Program-made: the position numbers and the translations under genes
In this document: positions 26,674 through 35,458 of the stretch, piece by piece
How the letters are laid out: every line of letters starts with the position of its first letter
Numbering within the stretch: position 1 is the stretch's first letter
Assembly (NCBI GenBank): GCA_963701955.1
Contig: OY969694.1
Coordinates: 1 to 64,000, forward strand
Source: Bog-473 sp963701955
GTDB taxonomy: Bacteria > Actinomycetota > Acidimicrobiia > Acidimicrobiales > RAAP-2
Length of the DNA stretch: 64,000 nucleotides
Direction of reading: 5' to 3'
The notes under the pieces: generated by a model
The model's input: the letters and a program-made list of their open reading frames with translations, nothing else
What the model was told of the DNA's origin: nothing
Databases searched by the model: none

Positions 26674-27468
26674 TCACTCCGAGGTCCGCACCGGAGGGGG
26701 CGGGACCGTCTGGGCAGCAGGATCGATCCGCTCGGCCCACAGGGCGCCGACCTCCCGATACGGATTGGCGCACGGAGGCCCTTCGGCCACCCACATCCGG
26801 GGGAGGCCCTCCGTGGCAACCCTCACGAGGCACGACGACCGAGTGCCGAACCCGTCACGATGGACGCAGTTGGCCGCATTGGGGTGTTCTTCGCCCTCGG
26901 GAAGTCTGTGGTCCACGAGCACCCGACGAAAGGCCTGCACCAGTTGGTCCCCGTCCACGGGTGATCCCAAGGTGGCCCGCACGAGGTCGACCTTGGGCGA
27001 CGGCGTGCCGATGGCCCGATTCTCGAGCACGTGGATCCCCGGTCCGAGCTCCGTGGCCGACGCCCCCTCGGGCCGGGTGAAGTCCACGAAGAACAGGGTG
27101 CTTCGGTCGCCGACCAGGAGCCAGGCACCGTTGTAGTCCGCCGGTCGGTAGTCGATCACGAAGGCCTCCACCGCGTCGGCCGCGGTCGGGTGGCGGGCGA
27201 GCGCCATCGGCAACTCCCCACGTGAGCGCTTGGTCGGGTCCCTGGCCTCTCCGAGGGGTTGGTTCGTGAGGCCTGCGCACACACCGTGCTCGTTGACCGC
27301 CAACCATGTGCCGCCCGACAGGTCGTCCCGACCACCGAGAACCCGAGGCGGCCCCTCCGTCAGCACGGTGATGGCAACGGCCGGGCGCTCGAGCACCTCG
27401 TCTCGATTGGCCCCCACGATCAGGGGTTCATCGGGAACGACCCGGGAGCCGATGATGAGGAGGCACAC
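26674..27468 (-). CDS. NRDE family protein (TANGO2-like)
   Basis: 264 aa from GTG 27468 (MCLLIIGSRV...), matching the usual MCx start of the family so that the Cys is residue 2. The family motif N-R-D-E is present in LIVGANRDEVLERPA, followed by LGGRDDLSGGTWLAVNEHGVCAGLTN. The fold is Ntn-hydrolase-like; TANGO2 homologues have been linked to haem or acyl-CoA trafficking, but the bacterial role is not settled. It converges on ettA with 7 bp between. Confidence 0.9.
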   Translation of the reverse strand: MCLLIIGSRVVPDEPLIVGANRDEVLERPAVAITVLTEGPPRVLGGRDDLSGGTWLAVNEHGVCAGLTNQPLGEARDPTKRSRGELPMALARHPTAADAVEAFVIDYRPADYNGAWLLVGDRSTLFFVDFTRPEGASATELGPGIHVLENRAIGTPSPKVDLVRATLGSPVDGDQLVQAFRRVLVDHRLPEGEEHPNAANCVHRDGFGTRSSCLVRVATEGLPRMWVAEGPPCANPYREVGALWAERIDPAAQTVPPPPVRTSE

Positions 27469-27546
27469 GCAGCGACTGTACCGAGACCGGTCGGGGCATC
27501 GTCCGGACGCCCCGTTGTGCGCCACTTCGTCGGCTAGCGTTCAGCC

Positions 27547-28302
27547 ATGCGAACCCTCACCCAGCGTGCCGTGAAGATCGTCGCTCCGGTGATCGCGGTG
27601 GGGGTGGCGACGGTCGCTGCCCTTCCCGCCCTCCCGGCGTCGGCCAAGAACTCGCCGGCGAACATCAAGGCTCTCACCAACAACATCAATCGCGCCAAGC
27701 ACCTCACCTACGAGGCTCAGTACACGTCGGTGAGCAACGGTCAGACCAACACGGTCACCATCGCACAGGCCCCCCCGAAGTCGAACTTCTCGTCTTCGGG
27801 GGGCAGCGTGATCAACGACGGCAAGTCGACCTACTACTGCAACTCCGCCAGTTCCGGAAGTGCCGGCAATTCGGGGAACTCGGGGAACTCGGGCAACTCG
27901 GGAAGTTCCAGCAAGGGAACGGTGACCTGCATCTCGTCCAAGGGCTCCAACCCGTTGCTGGGCCTCGAGGCGGCCTTCAGCCCCGCCATCGCCCTCAATG
28001 CCCTGGGGCAGGCCAGCCAGACCATCGTTCCGCGGGCCCTGGGGATCAAGGTCTCGTATTCGACCGCCACCTTCGCCGGGCAGCCCTCCAACTGCGTGAG
28101 CGTCAACGTGCGCGGCAAGGCGGCCAAGTACTGCGTGACCAAACAGGGGATCCTCTCCTACTCGGGCTCTCCCTCAGCGGGATACTTCGAGCTCACCAGT
28201 TACTCGTCCAAGCCTTCGGCCAGTCTCTTCAAGCTTCCGGCCGGCGCGACGACCCAGACGCTCCCGACCCTGCCCGGAGGCTCCTCCGTCTCCATCCCCT
28301 GA
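27547..28302 (+). CDS. Secreted protein with GNS tandem repeat, unknown function
   Basis: 251 aa. Signal peptide: basic MRTLTQRAVK, hydrophobic core and cleavage near LPASA-KN. A low-complexity insert of Gly-Asn-Ser triplets (about residues 101-122) sits between two parts of a domain with four cysteines. The remainder (SYSTATFAGQPSNCVSVN, GYFELTSYSS) looks like a lipoprotein-carrier-type beta sheet similar to LolA/LppX folds, but that is only an impression. Ten bp upstream of a methyltransferase gene. Confidence 0.72.
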   Translation: MRTLTQRAVKIVAPVIAVGVATVAALPALPASAKNSPANIKALTNNINRAKHLTYEAQYTSVSNGQTNTVTIAQAPPKSNFSSSGGSVINDGKSTYYCNSASSGSAGNSGNSGNSGNSGSSSKGTVTCISSKGSNPLLGLEAAFSPAIALNALGQASQTIVPRALGIKVSYSTATFAGQPSNCVSVNVRGKAAKYCVTKQGILSYSGSPSAGYFELTSYSSKPSASLFKLPAGATTQTLPTLPGGSSVSIP

Positions 28303-28312
28303 GGGATCCGCC

Positions 28313-28894
28313 GTGCACGACCGCTGGCGCAACAGCAAGGTCCAGCGCGGCGCTGACTACGACCGGCGATTCGAGGATCTGGCCGCAGCGGGTGTCGACG
28401 TGCACGGCGAGGCGACGCTGGTCGACTCCTACGGCCAGGGGTCGGTGCTCGATGCGGGGTGTGGCACCGGCCGTGTGGCGATCGAGCTCCATCGACGGGG
28501 GCATGGGGTCGTCGGGGTGGACGTGGATCCGGCCATGCTCGAAGAGGCACGGGCCAAGGCTCCGAACCTCGAATGGGTCAATGGCGACCTGACCGACCCG
28601 ACCCTCGATTTCGGGCGCACCTTCGACGCGGTCGTCATGGCGGGCAACGTCTTGATCTTCGTTCCCAGCGGCACCGAGGAGCTGGTGATCATGCATGCGG
28701 CGTCCTGGTTGGCCCCCGGGGGGAGGCTGGTCGCCGGCTACACGCTCAGTCCGGGCGGCTTCGGCCCGGTGATGCATGATGCAGCCGCCGCCCGGGCCGG
28801 CCTCGTCCTCGAAGGCAGGTGGTCGACGTGGGATCGCCGGCCCTTCCGCACGGGGGACACCTACGCCGTGAGCGTGCATCGTCGCCTGGACTGA
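28313..28894 (+). CDS. Class I SAM-dependent methyltransferase
   Basis: 193 aa from GTG 28313. Motif I SVLDAGCGTGRVAIEL, acidic motif VVGVDVDPAMLEEAR, then WVNGDLTDP, FDAVVMAGNVLIFV and WLAPGGRLVAGYTL complete a Methyltransf_11/25 core. N-terminal DRWRNSKVQRGADYDRRFEDL is common to small actinobacterial methyltransferases. Substrate unknown. It follows the secreted-protein gene by 10 bp, so the two are probably cotranscribed. Confidence 0.88.
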   Translation: MHDRWRNSKVQRGADYDRRFEDLAAAGVDVHGEATLVDSYGQGSVLDAGCGTGRVAIELHRRGHGVVGVDVDPAMLEEARAKAPNLEWVNGDLTDPTLDFGRTFDAVVMAGNVLIFVPSGTEELVIMHAASWLAPGGRLVAGYTLSPGGFGPVMHDAAAARAGLVLEGRWSTWDRRPFRTGDTYAVSVHRRLD

Positions 28895-28966
28895 CAGTGA
28901 CACGCAACGGAGTCGCAACTCTGGGCCGTGCCAGTGCACTGAATATGCAGTGGAACAGGCTCTCGT

Positions 28967-28980
28967 TAGAATTCGTGTCA
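28967..28980 (+). promoter_or_regulatory. Promoter -10 of a probably leaderless Lrp gene
   Basis: TAGAAT at 28967-28972 ends 7 nt before ATG 28980, the spacing expected between a -10 box and the transcription start. With no ribosome site before the ATG this points to a leaderless transcript starting at or near the A of the start codon. Confidence 0.5.
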
Positions 28981-29459
28981 TGGGAACCGAAGAACTCGAC
29001 GTCATCGATCATCAGATCATCGAGCTGCTGTCGCACAACGCCCGGCGGACGATGGCTGACATCGGTGAACAGGTGTCACTCTCGGCTTCAGCGGTCACCA
29101 GGAGAATCGAGCGCCTGGAACGGAGCGGGGTGATCGCGGGATACACCGTCGTCGTCGACCACCGGAAGGCGGGACGGCCCATCCAGGCGTTCACCGAGGT
29201 GCGCTTCGCCGGCACGACCGATCTTCAGGAGATCAAGGAGACGGCGATGCAGCTCTCAGAGGTGCAGGCCGTGTTCACGACCGCTGGTGATCCCGATGCG
29301 TTGGTGTGGCTCCAGGTTCCCGACGTGGAGCGTCTGGGGCAGGTGATCGAGCAGCTCCGTCGCCGCGGCCGGGTCACCGGGACCAAGACCCTGATCGTGC
29401 TGGACACATGGTCGCGGCATCGAGCACTCGAGTCGAACCGGGTCCCCGCTCACACCTGA
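28980..29459 (+). CDS. Lrp/AsnC-family transcriptional regulator
   Basis: 159 aa. N-terminal winged helix: ELDVIDHQIIELLSHNARRTMADIG followed by LSASAVTRRIERLERSGVIAGYTVVVD, then the RAM/AsnC C-terminal domain (RPIQAFTEVRFAGTTDLQEIKE, VFTTAGDPDALVWLQVPD) that binds amino acids and forms octamers. ATG 28980 is chosen because it starts the conserved domain and a -10 box lies 7 nt upstream; an in-frame GTG at 28950 is the alternative. 3' end overlaps the convergent gene by 10 bp. Confidence 0.9.
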   Translation: MGTEELDVIDHQIIELLSHNARRTMADIGEQVSLSASAVTRRIERLERSGVIAGYTVVVDHRKAGRPIQAFTEVRFAGTTDLQEIKETAMQLSEVQAVFTTAGDPDALVWLQVPDVERLGQVIEQLRRRGRVTGTKTLIVLDTWSRHRALESNRVPAHT

Positions 29460-30127
29460 GGGGGCGCCGATCCCAACTCCGATTGGGCGACAGTCCGTGA
29501 CGACTCCCAAGGTCGAAGAACGGGCGGATCACCGCGTCCGAGGGCCCAGGCCCACAGTTCGACGGGGTCCGTCCGATCCGCCAGCCCCAGCAGATCGCGT
29601 GGCAAACAGGCACTGACGAGAGCCCGAGGAAGCGCGACCGGTTCCAGACCCAGGTCCCCGTGGTGCAGGACCACCTCCCGCCACCGGGAAAGGACCACCA
29701 TGCGCGAGCTCTCCGCGACACCTCGCGAGTTCCTCGACGGCGCGTCCCACGCCGGGTCCGGGAGCTCTTCCATGGCGCGCTCCACGGCGGCCGAGGTATG
29801 CCGCACGTCGAGGATGAGCTCGGCTGCGGAACGACCCGCACCGCCTTCTATGTCGGCCTGCCGTTGGGCCAGACCCCCGGGGTACTGGTCGCGCTCCTCG
29901 CCTCTGGCGGCGCCGAGGAGTCGCCACACGACGCTGTCCGCGTTTCGAGCGAGGTGCGTGAGGGTGTGCCCCACGCTCCAGCCGGGTAGATGGCTCGGAC
30001 GCCGGACCGCCGGGTCGTCGAGGGCCTCGAGGGTCCTGTCGAGGGCCCTCTGCGCAGCCACGCACCCCTGCACCCATTCGGTCGGAGCACCGTGACCGTT
30101 CGTCTCGCCGATCGCTTGAGTGGACAC
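29450..30127 (-). CDS. Maleylpyruvate isomerase family mycothiol-dependent enzyme
   Basis: 225 aa from GTG 30127, which has GGAGG 9 nt upstream (minus-strand AAGGAGGTCGGTACGAGTG). The family hallmark is very clear: RRPSHLPGWSVGHTLTHLARNAD (W-S-x-G-H-x-x-x-H), WRLLGAARGEERDQYPGG, and WREVVLHHGDLGLE with the His pair of the metal site. This matches the true MDMPI branch (maleylpyruvate to fumarylpyruvate in gentisate breakdown) more closely than the other two paralogues here, but no gentisate dioxygenase is nearby. Confidence 0.88.
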   Translation of the reverse strand: MSTQAIGETNGHGAPTEWVQGCVAAQRALDRTLEALDDPAVRRPSHLPGWSVGHTLTHLARNADSVVWRLLGAARGEERDQYPGGLAQRQADIEGGAGRSAAELILDVRHTSAAVERAMEELPDPAWDAPSRNSRGVAESSRMVVLSRWREVVLHHGDLGLEPVALPRALVSACLPRDLLGLADRTDPVELWAWALGRGDPPVLRPWESSRTVAQSELGSAPPQV

Positions 30128-30207
30128 TCGTACCGACCTCCTTCGGGGCGTTCGTGGGTCGGACCGACGGCTCGGCATCGACCTGATGCCCACCATCTTC
30201 GACGAAG

Positions 30208-31890
30208 ATGACCCCCGTGCGAACATTCCCGGTGCCCACCTCATTGCGTGGCTACCGCAGGGCGTGGGTGAGCGCAGACCTGGTTGCCGGAACCGCCCTC
30301 CTGGTGATCGCCGTACCCGAGCAGCTGGCCACCTCGCGGTTGGCGGGGATGCCCCCGATCACTGGGTTCTACGCGTTCATCGTCGGGACCGTCGCTTTCG
30401 CGCTCCTGGGTTCGAGCCCGCAGGTCTCGGTTGGCGCGGACTCCACGATCGCACCCCTCTTCGCCGTCGGCGTCACGGCGCTGGCCACCTTCGGGTCGGG
30501 GCAGTACGTGCACTTCGTCGGAATCCTGGCCGTGATGGTCGGGATCCTCGTCGTACTCGTCAGCGTGTTGCGACTCGGCTGGATCGCCGAGTTCCTCTCC
30601 ACCCCGATCGTCACGGGGTTCCTCTCGGGGGTGGCCGTCATCATCGTCATCCACCAACTCCCGGACCTTCTCGGGGTACCTCCCGCCTCCGGCTCGAACC
30701 AAGACCGGCTCGGCTCTCTGTTCACGCATCTCAACGAGGTGAACGGCTGGACGGCGGCCATCGGTGTCGGGGTGCTCGCCATCATGGTGGTCAGCACCCG
30801 GATCGATCGCCGCATCCCGGGGGCCCTCGTGGGCATGGTCGGTGCAACCGTGCTGGTCGCCACGTTGGATCTGGGGTCCCACGGGGTGGCCGTGCTCGGC
30901 ACGGTCCACACGGGAGCCCCCCAATTCGGGCTGTCCGGGTTGTCGTGGTCCGCCGTGCGGAGCCTGGCACCCCTGGCGGCCGTCGTGGCCCTGGTCGTCG
31001 TGACCCAGACGGCGGCGACCACGCGAGCCTTCGCCGACCAGGGGGGGTACGACGTCCGAGCCGGAAGGGACTTCCTCGGGGTCGGCGCGGGCAACGTCGC
31101 TGCGGGACTGGTGGGATCCTTCCCGCTCAACGCCTCGCCGCCTCGTACGGGCGCGGTTGCCGCCGCGGGGGGGCGCACCCAGGCAGGGGCACTGTTGGCA
31201 GCCGCCGCCGTGGTCATCCTCGTCCCGTTCGCCAACATCCTGCGGGACGTCCCGCTCGCTGCATTGGCCGCCGTGCTGATCGCCGTGGCGGTCCGCCTCT
31301 TCGACGTCCGGGGCCTGGTCTCCATCGCGCGCTTCAACTGGCTCGAGTTCGGTCTGGCCGCCGTCACCCTCGTGACGGTGGTTCTGGTCGGAGTCGAACA
31401 GGGGATCGCCGTGGCGGTGGGGTTGGCCATACTCGACCGGATCCGTATCAGCGCCCGCCCCCAGCTCCATGTGTTGGGTCGGATTCCCGGCTCGACCAGC
31501 TGGGCCCGGCAGGCGTTCGAACCGCGGGCCACGCCCGTGCCCGGAGTGCTGGTGGCGATGTTCGCGACGCCGATCTGGTACGCCAACGCGGTGCGCTTCC
31601 GCGAGGAGGTGGCGAGGGCGGTCGCCGAGGCGCCCGGGCCCGTCGAGGTGCTGGTCCTCGACACCATCGGCATGTCGGACATCGATTTCACGGGCAATCA
31701 TGCCCTGTCCCGGGTCGTCAGCACGTGCGAGCGTGACCACATTCGTCTCGGCATCGCACGAGCAGGCCTTCACCTCCACGCCAGTCTGCGGCGCAGTGGC
31801 CTGGCGGCGCGCATCGGTGAGGACCACTTCTTCGACACGGTCGATGCAGCAGTCAGCGCGCTGGCCTCGGGGAGGATGCCGGCCGGCTGA
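30208..31890 (+). CDS. SulP-family anion transporter with STAS domain
   Basis: 560 aa. About 10-12 membrane segments with SulP landmarks: DLVAGTALLVIAVPEQLATSRLAGMPP (helix 1 region), ADSTIAPLFAV, and FPLNASPPRTGAVAAAGGRTQ. The C-terminal STAS domain (about residues 445-555) includes LVLDTIGMSDIDFTGNHAL. Known relatives move sulfate, bicarbonate or dicarboxylates; substrate is not determined here. ATG 30208 with GACGAAG upstream. Divergent from the isomerase gene with 80 bp between. Confidence 0.93.
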   Translation: MTPVRTFPVPTSLRGYRRAWVSADLVAGTALLVIAVPEQLATSRLAGMPPITGFYAFIVGTVAFALLGSSPQVSVGADSTIAPLFAVGVTALATFGSGQYVHFVGILAVMVGILVVLVSVLRLGWIAEFLSTPIVTGFLSGVAVIIVIHQLPDLLGVPPASGSNQDRLGSLFTHLNEVNGWTAAIGVGVLAIMVVSTRIDRRIPGALVGMVGATVLVATLDLGSHGVAVLGTVHTGAPQFGLSGLSWSAVRSLAPLAAVVALVVVTQTAATTRAFADQGGYDVRAGRDFLGVGAGNVAAGLVGSFPLNASPPRTGAVAAAGGRTQAGALLAAAAVVILVPFANILRDVPLAALAAVLIAVAVRLFDVRGLVSIARFNWLEFGLAAVTLVTVVLVGVEQGIAVAVGLAILDRIRISARPQLHVLGRIPGSTSWARQAFEPRATPVPGVLVAMFATPIWYANAVRFREEVARAVAEAPGPVEVLVLDTIGMSDIDFTGNHALSRVVSTCERDHIRLGIARAGLHLHASLRRSGLAARIGEDHFFDTVDAAVSALASGRMPAG

Positions 31891-31924
31891 GGTGGGGAAG
31901 TGCACCGCCCGGGCGGTGGGGCGT

Positions 31925-32797
31925 TCAGGTGGCCAGGTCGAGCTCGGCTTTGACAGGGCGGTGATCGGAACCGACGTCGGGCAGGACCCACCCCGATCGC
32001 GGGACGAAGGCGCCCCGCACGATGATGTGGTCGATCTGGCTGTGCGGCCTGCGTGTCGGCCATGTGGGGCCGACGACGGCGCGCCGCCATCCGGGCATGA
32101 ACAGGTGCACGAGCGGGCCCCAGGTGTTCATGTCCCCGGCCAGCACGGCGTCGGGGCGTGCCTCGGTCCGCAGCTCGCGACGCAGCTCCGCCCAGTTTCG
32201 GTGAGAACCCAAGTGGAGGTGTGACATGTGGGTTCCGACGACCGAGATCGGCCTTCCACCAACCGTCAGGTCCACCACGATGGCGACTCGCCGGACCCGA
32301 TCGGCCCGCAGATGGCTCATGGGCACGAGCCGTGTCGCCTCAATCGGCAGTTCGGGGCGCACCAGGACGGCCATCCCCCACGTGCCGCGCTCCGCCTGCT
32401 GCCAGCGTTCGAGTTTGCGGACACCTGGGCGCAGGGGTCGAACCCCCTCGAGGTAGAGCGCCCGGTTTGCGTCCTTCCAGATCGGCCGGGGGGACCAGCG
32501 GTCGTCGGCTCCGGCCTGGGGCCGGATCCGGCGACCCTCCCCGAGTGTCTGGGCGACGATCTGGTAGCCGAGGTGGCGGGCCAACATGGCGGACTGCCCC
32601 TCGCCGCCGTCGCCTTCGGAGGTCCACGCTTCTTCGAGCACGATCACGTCGGTGTCCAGCGACGAGACCGCGCCGAGCAGGTCGTAGGGCCGGCCCCAGC
32701 CGTCCATCCCACAGTGCATGTTGAAGTTGGCGATGCTGAGCACGATCCGCAACGACGATAGCGAGGCTCGCCGGACACTTGGCATCATGGGGGACAT
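31925..32797 (-). CDS. Endonuclease/exonuclease/phosphatase-family protein
   Basis: 290 aa. EEP landmarks in order: LSIANFNMHCG (metal-site Asn), VIVLEEAW (catalytic Glu), ISVVGTHMSHL, AVLAGDMNTWG (Asp-x-Asn) and QIDHIIVRG ending in VGSDHRPVKAEL (Asp-His). Family members cut DNA, phosphoinositides or other phosphodiesters; no signal peptide is evident so it probably acts in the cytoplasm. ATG 32797 is chosen for GACGAGG six bases upstream. Confidence 0.9.
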   Translation of the reverse strand: MSPMMPSVRRASLSSLRIVLSIANFNMHCGMDGWGRPYDLLGAVSSLDTDVIVLEEAWTSEGDGGEGQSAMLARHLGYQIVAQTLGEGRRIRPQAGADDRWSPRPIWKDANRALYLEGVRPLRPGVRKLERWQQAERGTWGMAVLVRPELPIEATRLVPMSHLRADRVRRVAIVVDLTVGGRPISVVGTHMSHLHLGSHRNWAELRRELRTEARPDAVLAGDMNTWGPLVHLFMPGWRRAVVGPTWPTRRPHSQIDHIIVRGAFVPRSGWVLPDVGSDHRPVKAELDLAT

Positions 32798-32890
32798 GGG
32801 GATCCTCGTCATCGGGGCCGGCGACCTTCGGAGGCCAGCGTGGGGCAAGAGCTCGGTGCAACCGGGCCACCTGTGCTAGGGATGCGGCTC

Positions 32891-33445
32891 ATGGGGAGTC
32901 CGTTGGTCAGCGGCCCCAGAGACCACGTGCGAGCCCTCGTCGAGGGTCACGAGCCCGCGTCACCCCGGGAGGTCGAATCGAAAGAGCGCTTCCTCGAGAA
33001 GTTGGCCGACCTGCCCGACCCGTGCAACGAGAACGCCGGACCGACACACGTCACGGCCTCAGGAATCGTCGTCGGCCGTCGAGGCACCGTGCTTCACCTG
33101 CACAAACGGCTCGGGATCTGGATGCAGCCCGGAGGGCACATCGATCCCGGGGAGACCCCCGAGATCGCTGCGCGGCGCGAGGCGATCGAGGAGCTGGGCA
33201 TGGGGATCGAGCACCCGAGCGCCGGCCCACGCCTGATTCACCTCGACGTGCACGAGGCCGCGGCAGGCCACCTGCACCTCGACCTGCGGTACCTGCTCCT
33301 GGGCGAGGACGTCGATCCCGACCCGCCTGCGGGCGAGAGCCCCGACGCCCGTTGGTGCGGGTGGGACGAGGCGCTCTCCCTGGCTGACGCCGCGTTGGTG
33401 GATGCGTTGCCCGTGGCGAGACGTGCCTACGAGGAGCTGGTGTGA
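32891..33445 (+). CDS. Nudix hydrolase
   Basis: 184 aa. Complete Nudix box beginning GGHIDPGETP and continuing AARREAIEELG (G-x5-E-x7-R-E-U-x-E-E-x-G). About 55 residues precede the domain, including SPREVESKERFLEKL, which resembles proteins that hydrolyse nucleoside diphosphate derivatives. ATG 32891 has AGGG nine bases upstream; ATG 32882 is an alternative. The stop overlaps the next start (GTGA at 33442-33445). Confidence 0.9.
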   Translation: MGSPLVSGPRDHVRALVEGHEPASPREVESKERFLEKLADLPDPCNENAGPTHVTASGIVVGRRGTVLHLHKRLGIWMQPGGHIDPGETPEIAARREAIEELGMGIEHPSAGPRLIHLDVHEAAAGHLHLDLRYLLLGEDVDPDPPAGESPDARWCGWDEALSLADAALVDALPVARRAYEELV

Positions 33446-34161
33446 ACGAGGTGCTCGAGCAGCTCCTGGCGGTCGCCGATCTCGATACGTTCATGTCCCA
33501 GCTCCAGCACCGCCGCGACGCGCTCCCCGAGGCGTTGGGACTGCAGGGAGTGGAAGCAGAGCTCGCGGCGTTCGAGGCTCAACGAGTCGAGGCGGCGCGG
33601 CGCCGGGAAGAGCTCGGGGTGACCCAGCAGGACCTCGAAGCACAGATCGCCGCCCTCACGGAACGGCGAAGTGCCCTTGAGCAGCGGATGTACGCCGCGA
33701 CCGGCTCTGCGGCTCGCGACCTCCAAGCCATGAACGACGAAGTCAGGCACCTGACCGGACGGCGCGCCGAGCTCGAGGAGCTCGAGCTGGAGGCGATGTT
33801 GGAGCAGGACCCCGTGGACGCCGAATTGGCCCGGCTGCGAGACGCCATGGCCCCGCTGCAGGCCCGGGCCGGGGAGCTTCGCGACCGGGTGGCTCACGAT
33901 CGGCGTGAGATCGACGACGAGCTCGCCCAGGCAGCCTCGAGCCGGGCCAACGCGTCCGCAATGCTGCCGACCGCCTTGAGCGACCGATACGAGACCCTGC
34001 GGGCTCGTCTGCGCGGGACCGGTGCAGCTCGCCTGGTGGGCAACCATTGCGACGGGTGCCACCTCGAGCTCTCCTCGGTGGAGGTCGAGAAGCTCCGTGC
34101 CCTGCCACCCGGTGAGGTGGCGACCTGCGAGCAGTGTGGCCGACTCCTGGTCCCGGTTTGA
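33442..34161 (+). CDS. Coiled-coil zinc-ribbon protein (DUF164/zf-RING_7, CdsZ-like)
   Basis: 239 aa. A long helical hairpin of Glu/Ala/Arg-rich coiled coil (about residues 5-185) is followed by a C4 zinc ribbon: NHCDGCHLELS and ATCEQCGRLLVPV supply CxxC twice. This is the family of M. tuberculosis Rv2229c and chlamydial CT398. In mycobacteria it sits beside the RNase H/phosphatase fusion Rv2228c; here too the next gene is a histidine phosphatase. Function not settled; CT398 binds sigma-54 and secretion components. Confidence 0.9.
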   Translation: MNEVLEQLLAVADLDTFMSQLQHRRDALPEALGLQGVEAELAAFEAQRVEAARRREELGVTQQDLEAQIAALTERRSALEQRMYAATGSAARDLQAMNDEVRHLTGRRAELEELELEAMLEQDPVDAELARLRDAMAPLQARAGELRDRVAHDRREIDDELAQAASSRANASAMLPTALSDRYETLRARLRGTGAARLVGNHCDGCHLELSSVEVEKLRALPPGEVATCEQCGRLLVPV

Positions 34162-34170
34162 TCTCACGGC

Positions 34171-34797
34171 GTGCTCGTTCTCGTCCGCCACGGTGAGTCA
34201 GAGGCCAACGCGCGGGGTCTCCTGCTCGGGCGCACCGACGCCCCCCTGACCGAGCATGGACGGGCTCAGGCCGCGGCGGTGAGATCGGTCCTGCGCCAGC
34301 CGCTGGCCGAGGTTCGGACCAGTCCGCTGCAGCGGGCGCGAGATACGGCCTCCCTGCTCGCGCCCGACCACCGGGCCGTCGTCGACGAGCGCTGGGTCGA
34401 GGTCGACTACGGGGAGCTGGAGTGCCAACCACTCGGGGGAATTCCCGCCGAGGTATGGCAGTGCTGGCAGCGCGATCGGGATTTCCGCCCTGCCGGAGGC
34501 GAAACCCTGGCCGAGGTCGACGGGCGGGTCAGGGCGGCCTGCGAGGAATTGTTCGCCGCAGACGGGGTAGGTGCGCGTCGCTCCGACGCGGACATTGTCG
34601 TGGTGAGCCACGTCACGCCGATCAAGGCTGCGGTGGCCTGGGCCCTCGGTGCCGACGACCTCTACTGGCGACTCCACCTCTCGACGGGATCGGTCACCAG
34701 GATCGGGTGGAACCGCGATGCGCCCATCCTGCACGGGTACAACGAGGTGGGGTTGGCGCCCGATCCCGGCCGGACGGCACAATCACCGAGTGCCTGA
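34171..34797 (+). CDS. Histidine phosphatase (phosphoglycerate-mutase-like)
   Basis: 208 aa. RHG motif LVLVRHGESEAN with the catalytic His, second Arg in TSPLQRARDTA, acidic VDYGELE, and second His in IVVVSHVTPIKAAV. It corresponds to the CobC-like phosphatase domain that in mycobacteria is fused to RNase HI (Rv2228c); no RNase H part is fused or adjacent here. GTG start 9 bp after the zinc-ribbon gene; stop overlaps the next gene. Confidence 0.9.
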   Translation: MLVLVRHGESEANARGLLLGRTDAPLTEHGRAQAAAVRSVLRQPLAEVRTSPLQRARDTASLLAPDHRAVVDERWVEVDYGELECQPLGGIPAEVWQCWQRDRDFRPAGGETLAEVDGRVRAACEELFAADGVGARRSDADIVVVSHVTPIKAAVAWALGADDLYWRLHLSTGSVTRIGWNRDAPILHGYNEVGLAPDPGRTAQSPSA

Positions 34798-35437
34798 GCC
34801 CCACACCGTCGCCGCGCTCCGCCCGAACCCGGGGTCGACGGAAGACCCGGTCCATCGACGCTCCGTCGTGATGGACGTCTTCACCCGCGGAGACCACGCC
34901 GTGACGATCGCCACCCTGCGTGACGAGCGACCGTGGGCCAATCCTGACGGCCAGGGCGTGCCGCGACTGGCCCATGCCATGGAACTCGCCGTCGCGGTCC
35001 GCCTCTCCGACTTGGTGATCGTCGACGCCGTGGCCCACATGGAAGCCTTTCCGCATGTCGAGTGCACCGAAATCGAACCGAGCTTTCACGACCTGGTCGG
35101 GCTCAGCATCGGCCGGGGCTACACCGGAGCCGTACAGGAGCGCTTCGGTCGCGAGCGTGGGTGCAGCCATCTCGAGTTCCTGGCGAGGGCGCTGGGACCT
35201 GCCGTGATTCAGGGCGTCGCCTCCGCAGCCTCACGTCGCGTCGAGCGAGGGGAGGGGTTGCATCCGTTCCAAGAGGGCGCGTTCGGATTCTTGGTCAACA
35301 CCTGCCACGTCTGGCGCGAAGGGGGACCGGCTGCCGAGAAGGTGGCCGCCGGTTGGCTCCCCTTCAAGTCGGAATATCCGGCACCGTCGGCGGTCGAGAT
35401 CCGCCTCCGGGAGTCGACGCCGGAGCCGCCGGGGTAG
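34790..35437 (+). CDS. DUF2889 domain protein
   Basis: 215 aa from GTG 34790, overlapping the phosphatase stop by 8 bp. The domain signature is visible as HRRSVVMDVF, then VDAVAHMEAFPHVECTEIEPSF and GCSHLEFLARALGPAVIQG (conserved PH-x-x-C and C-x-H). DUF2889 proteins often occur near steroid/aromatic catabolism genes in actinobacteria; biochemical role unknown. Its coupling to phosphatase, zinc-ribbon and Nudix genes suggests one transcript of four. Confidence 0.82.
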   Translation: MPEPHTVAALRPNPGSTEDPVHRRSVVMDVFTRGDHAVTIATLRDERPWANPDGQGVPRLAHAMELAVAVRLSDLVIVDAVAHMEAFPHVECTEIEPSFHDLVGLSIGRGYTGAVQERFGRERGCSHLEFLARALGPAVIQGVASAASRRVERGEGLHPFQEGAFGFLVNTCHVWREGGPAAEKVAAGWLPFKSEYPAPSAVEIRLRESTPEPPG

Positions 35438-35458
35438 CAGGCGGCCCACGAGTCGTGG

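Noticed and set aside
30241..31905. 554-codon minus-strand frame opposite the SulP gene
   Set aside because: Composition is Arg/Asp/His-rich with no domain; the plus strand encodes a complete SulP transporter.
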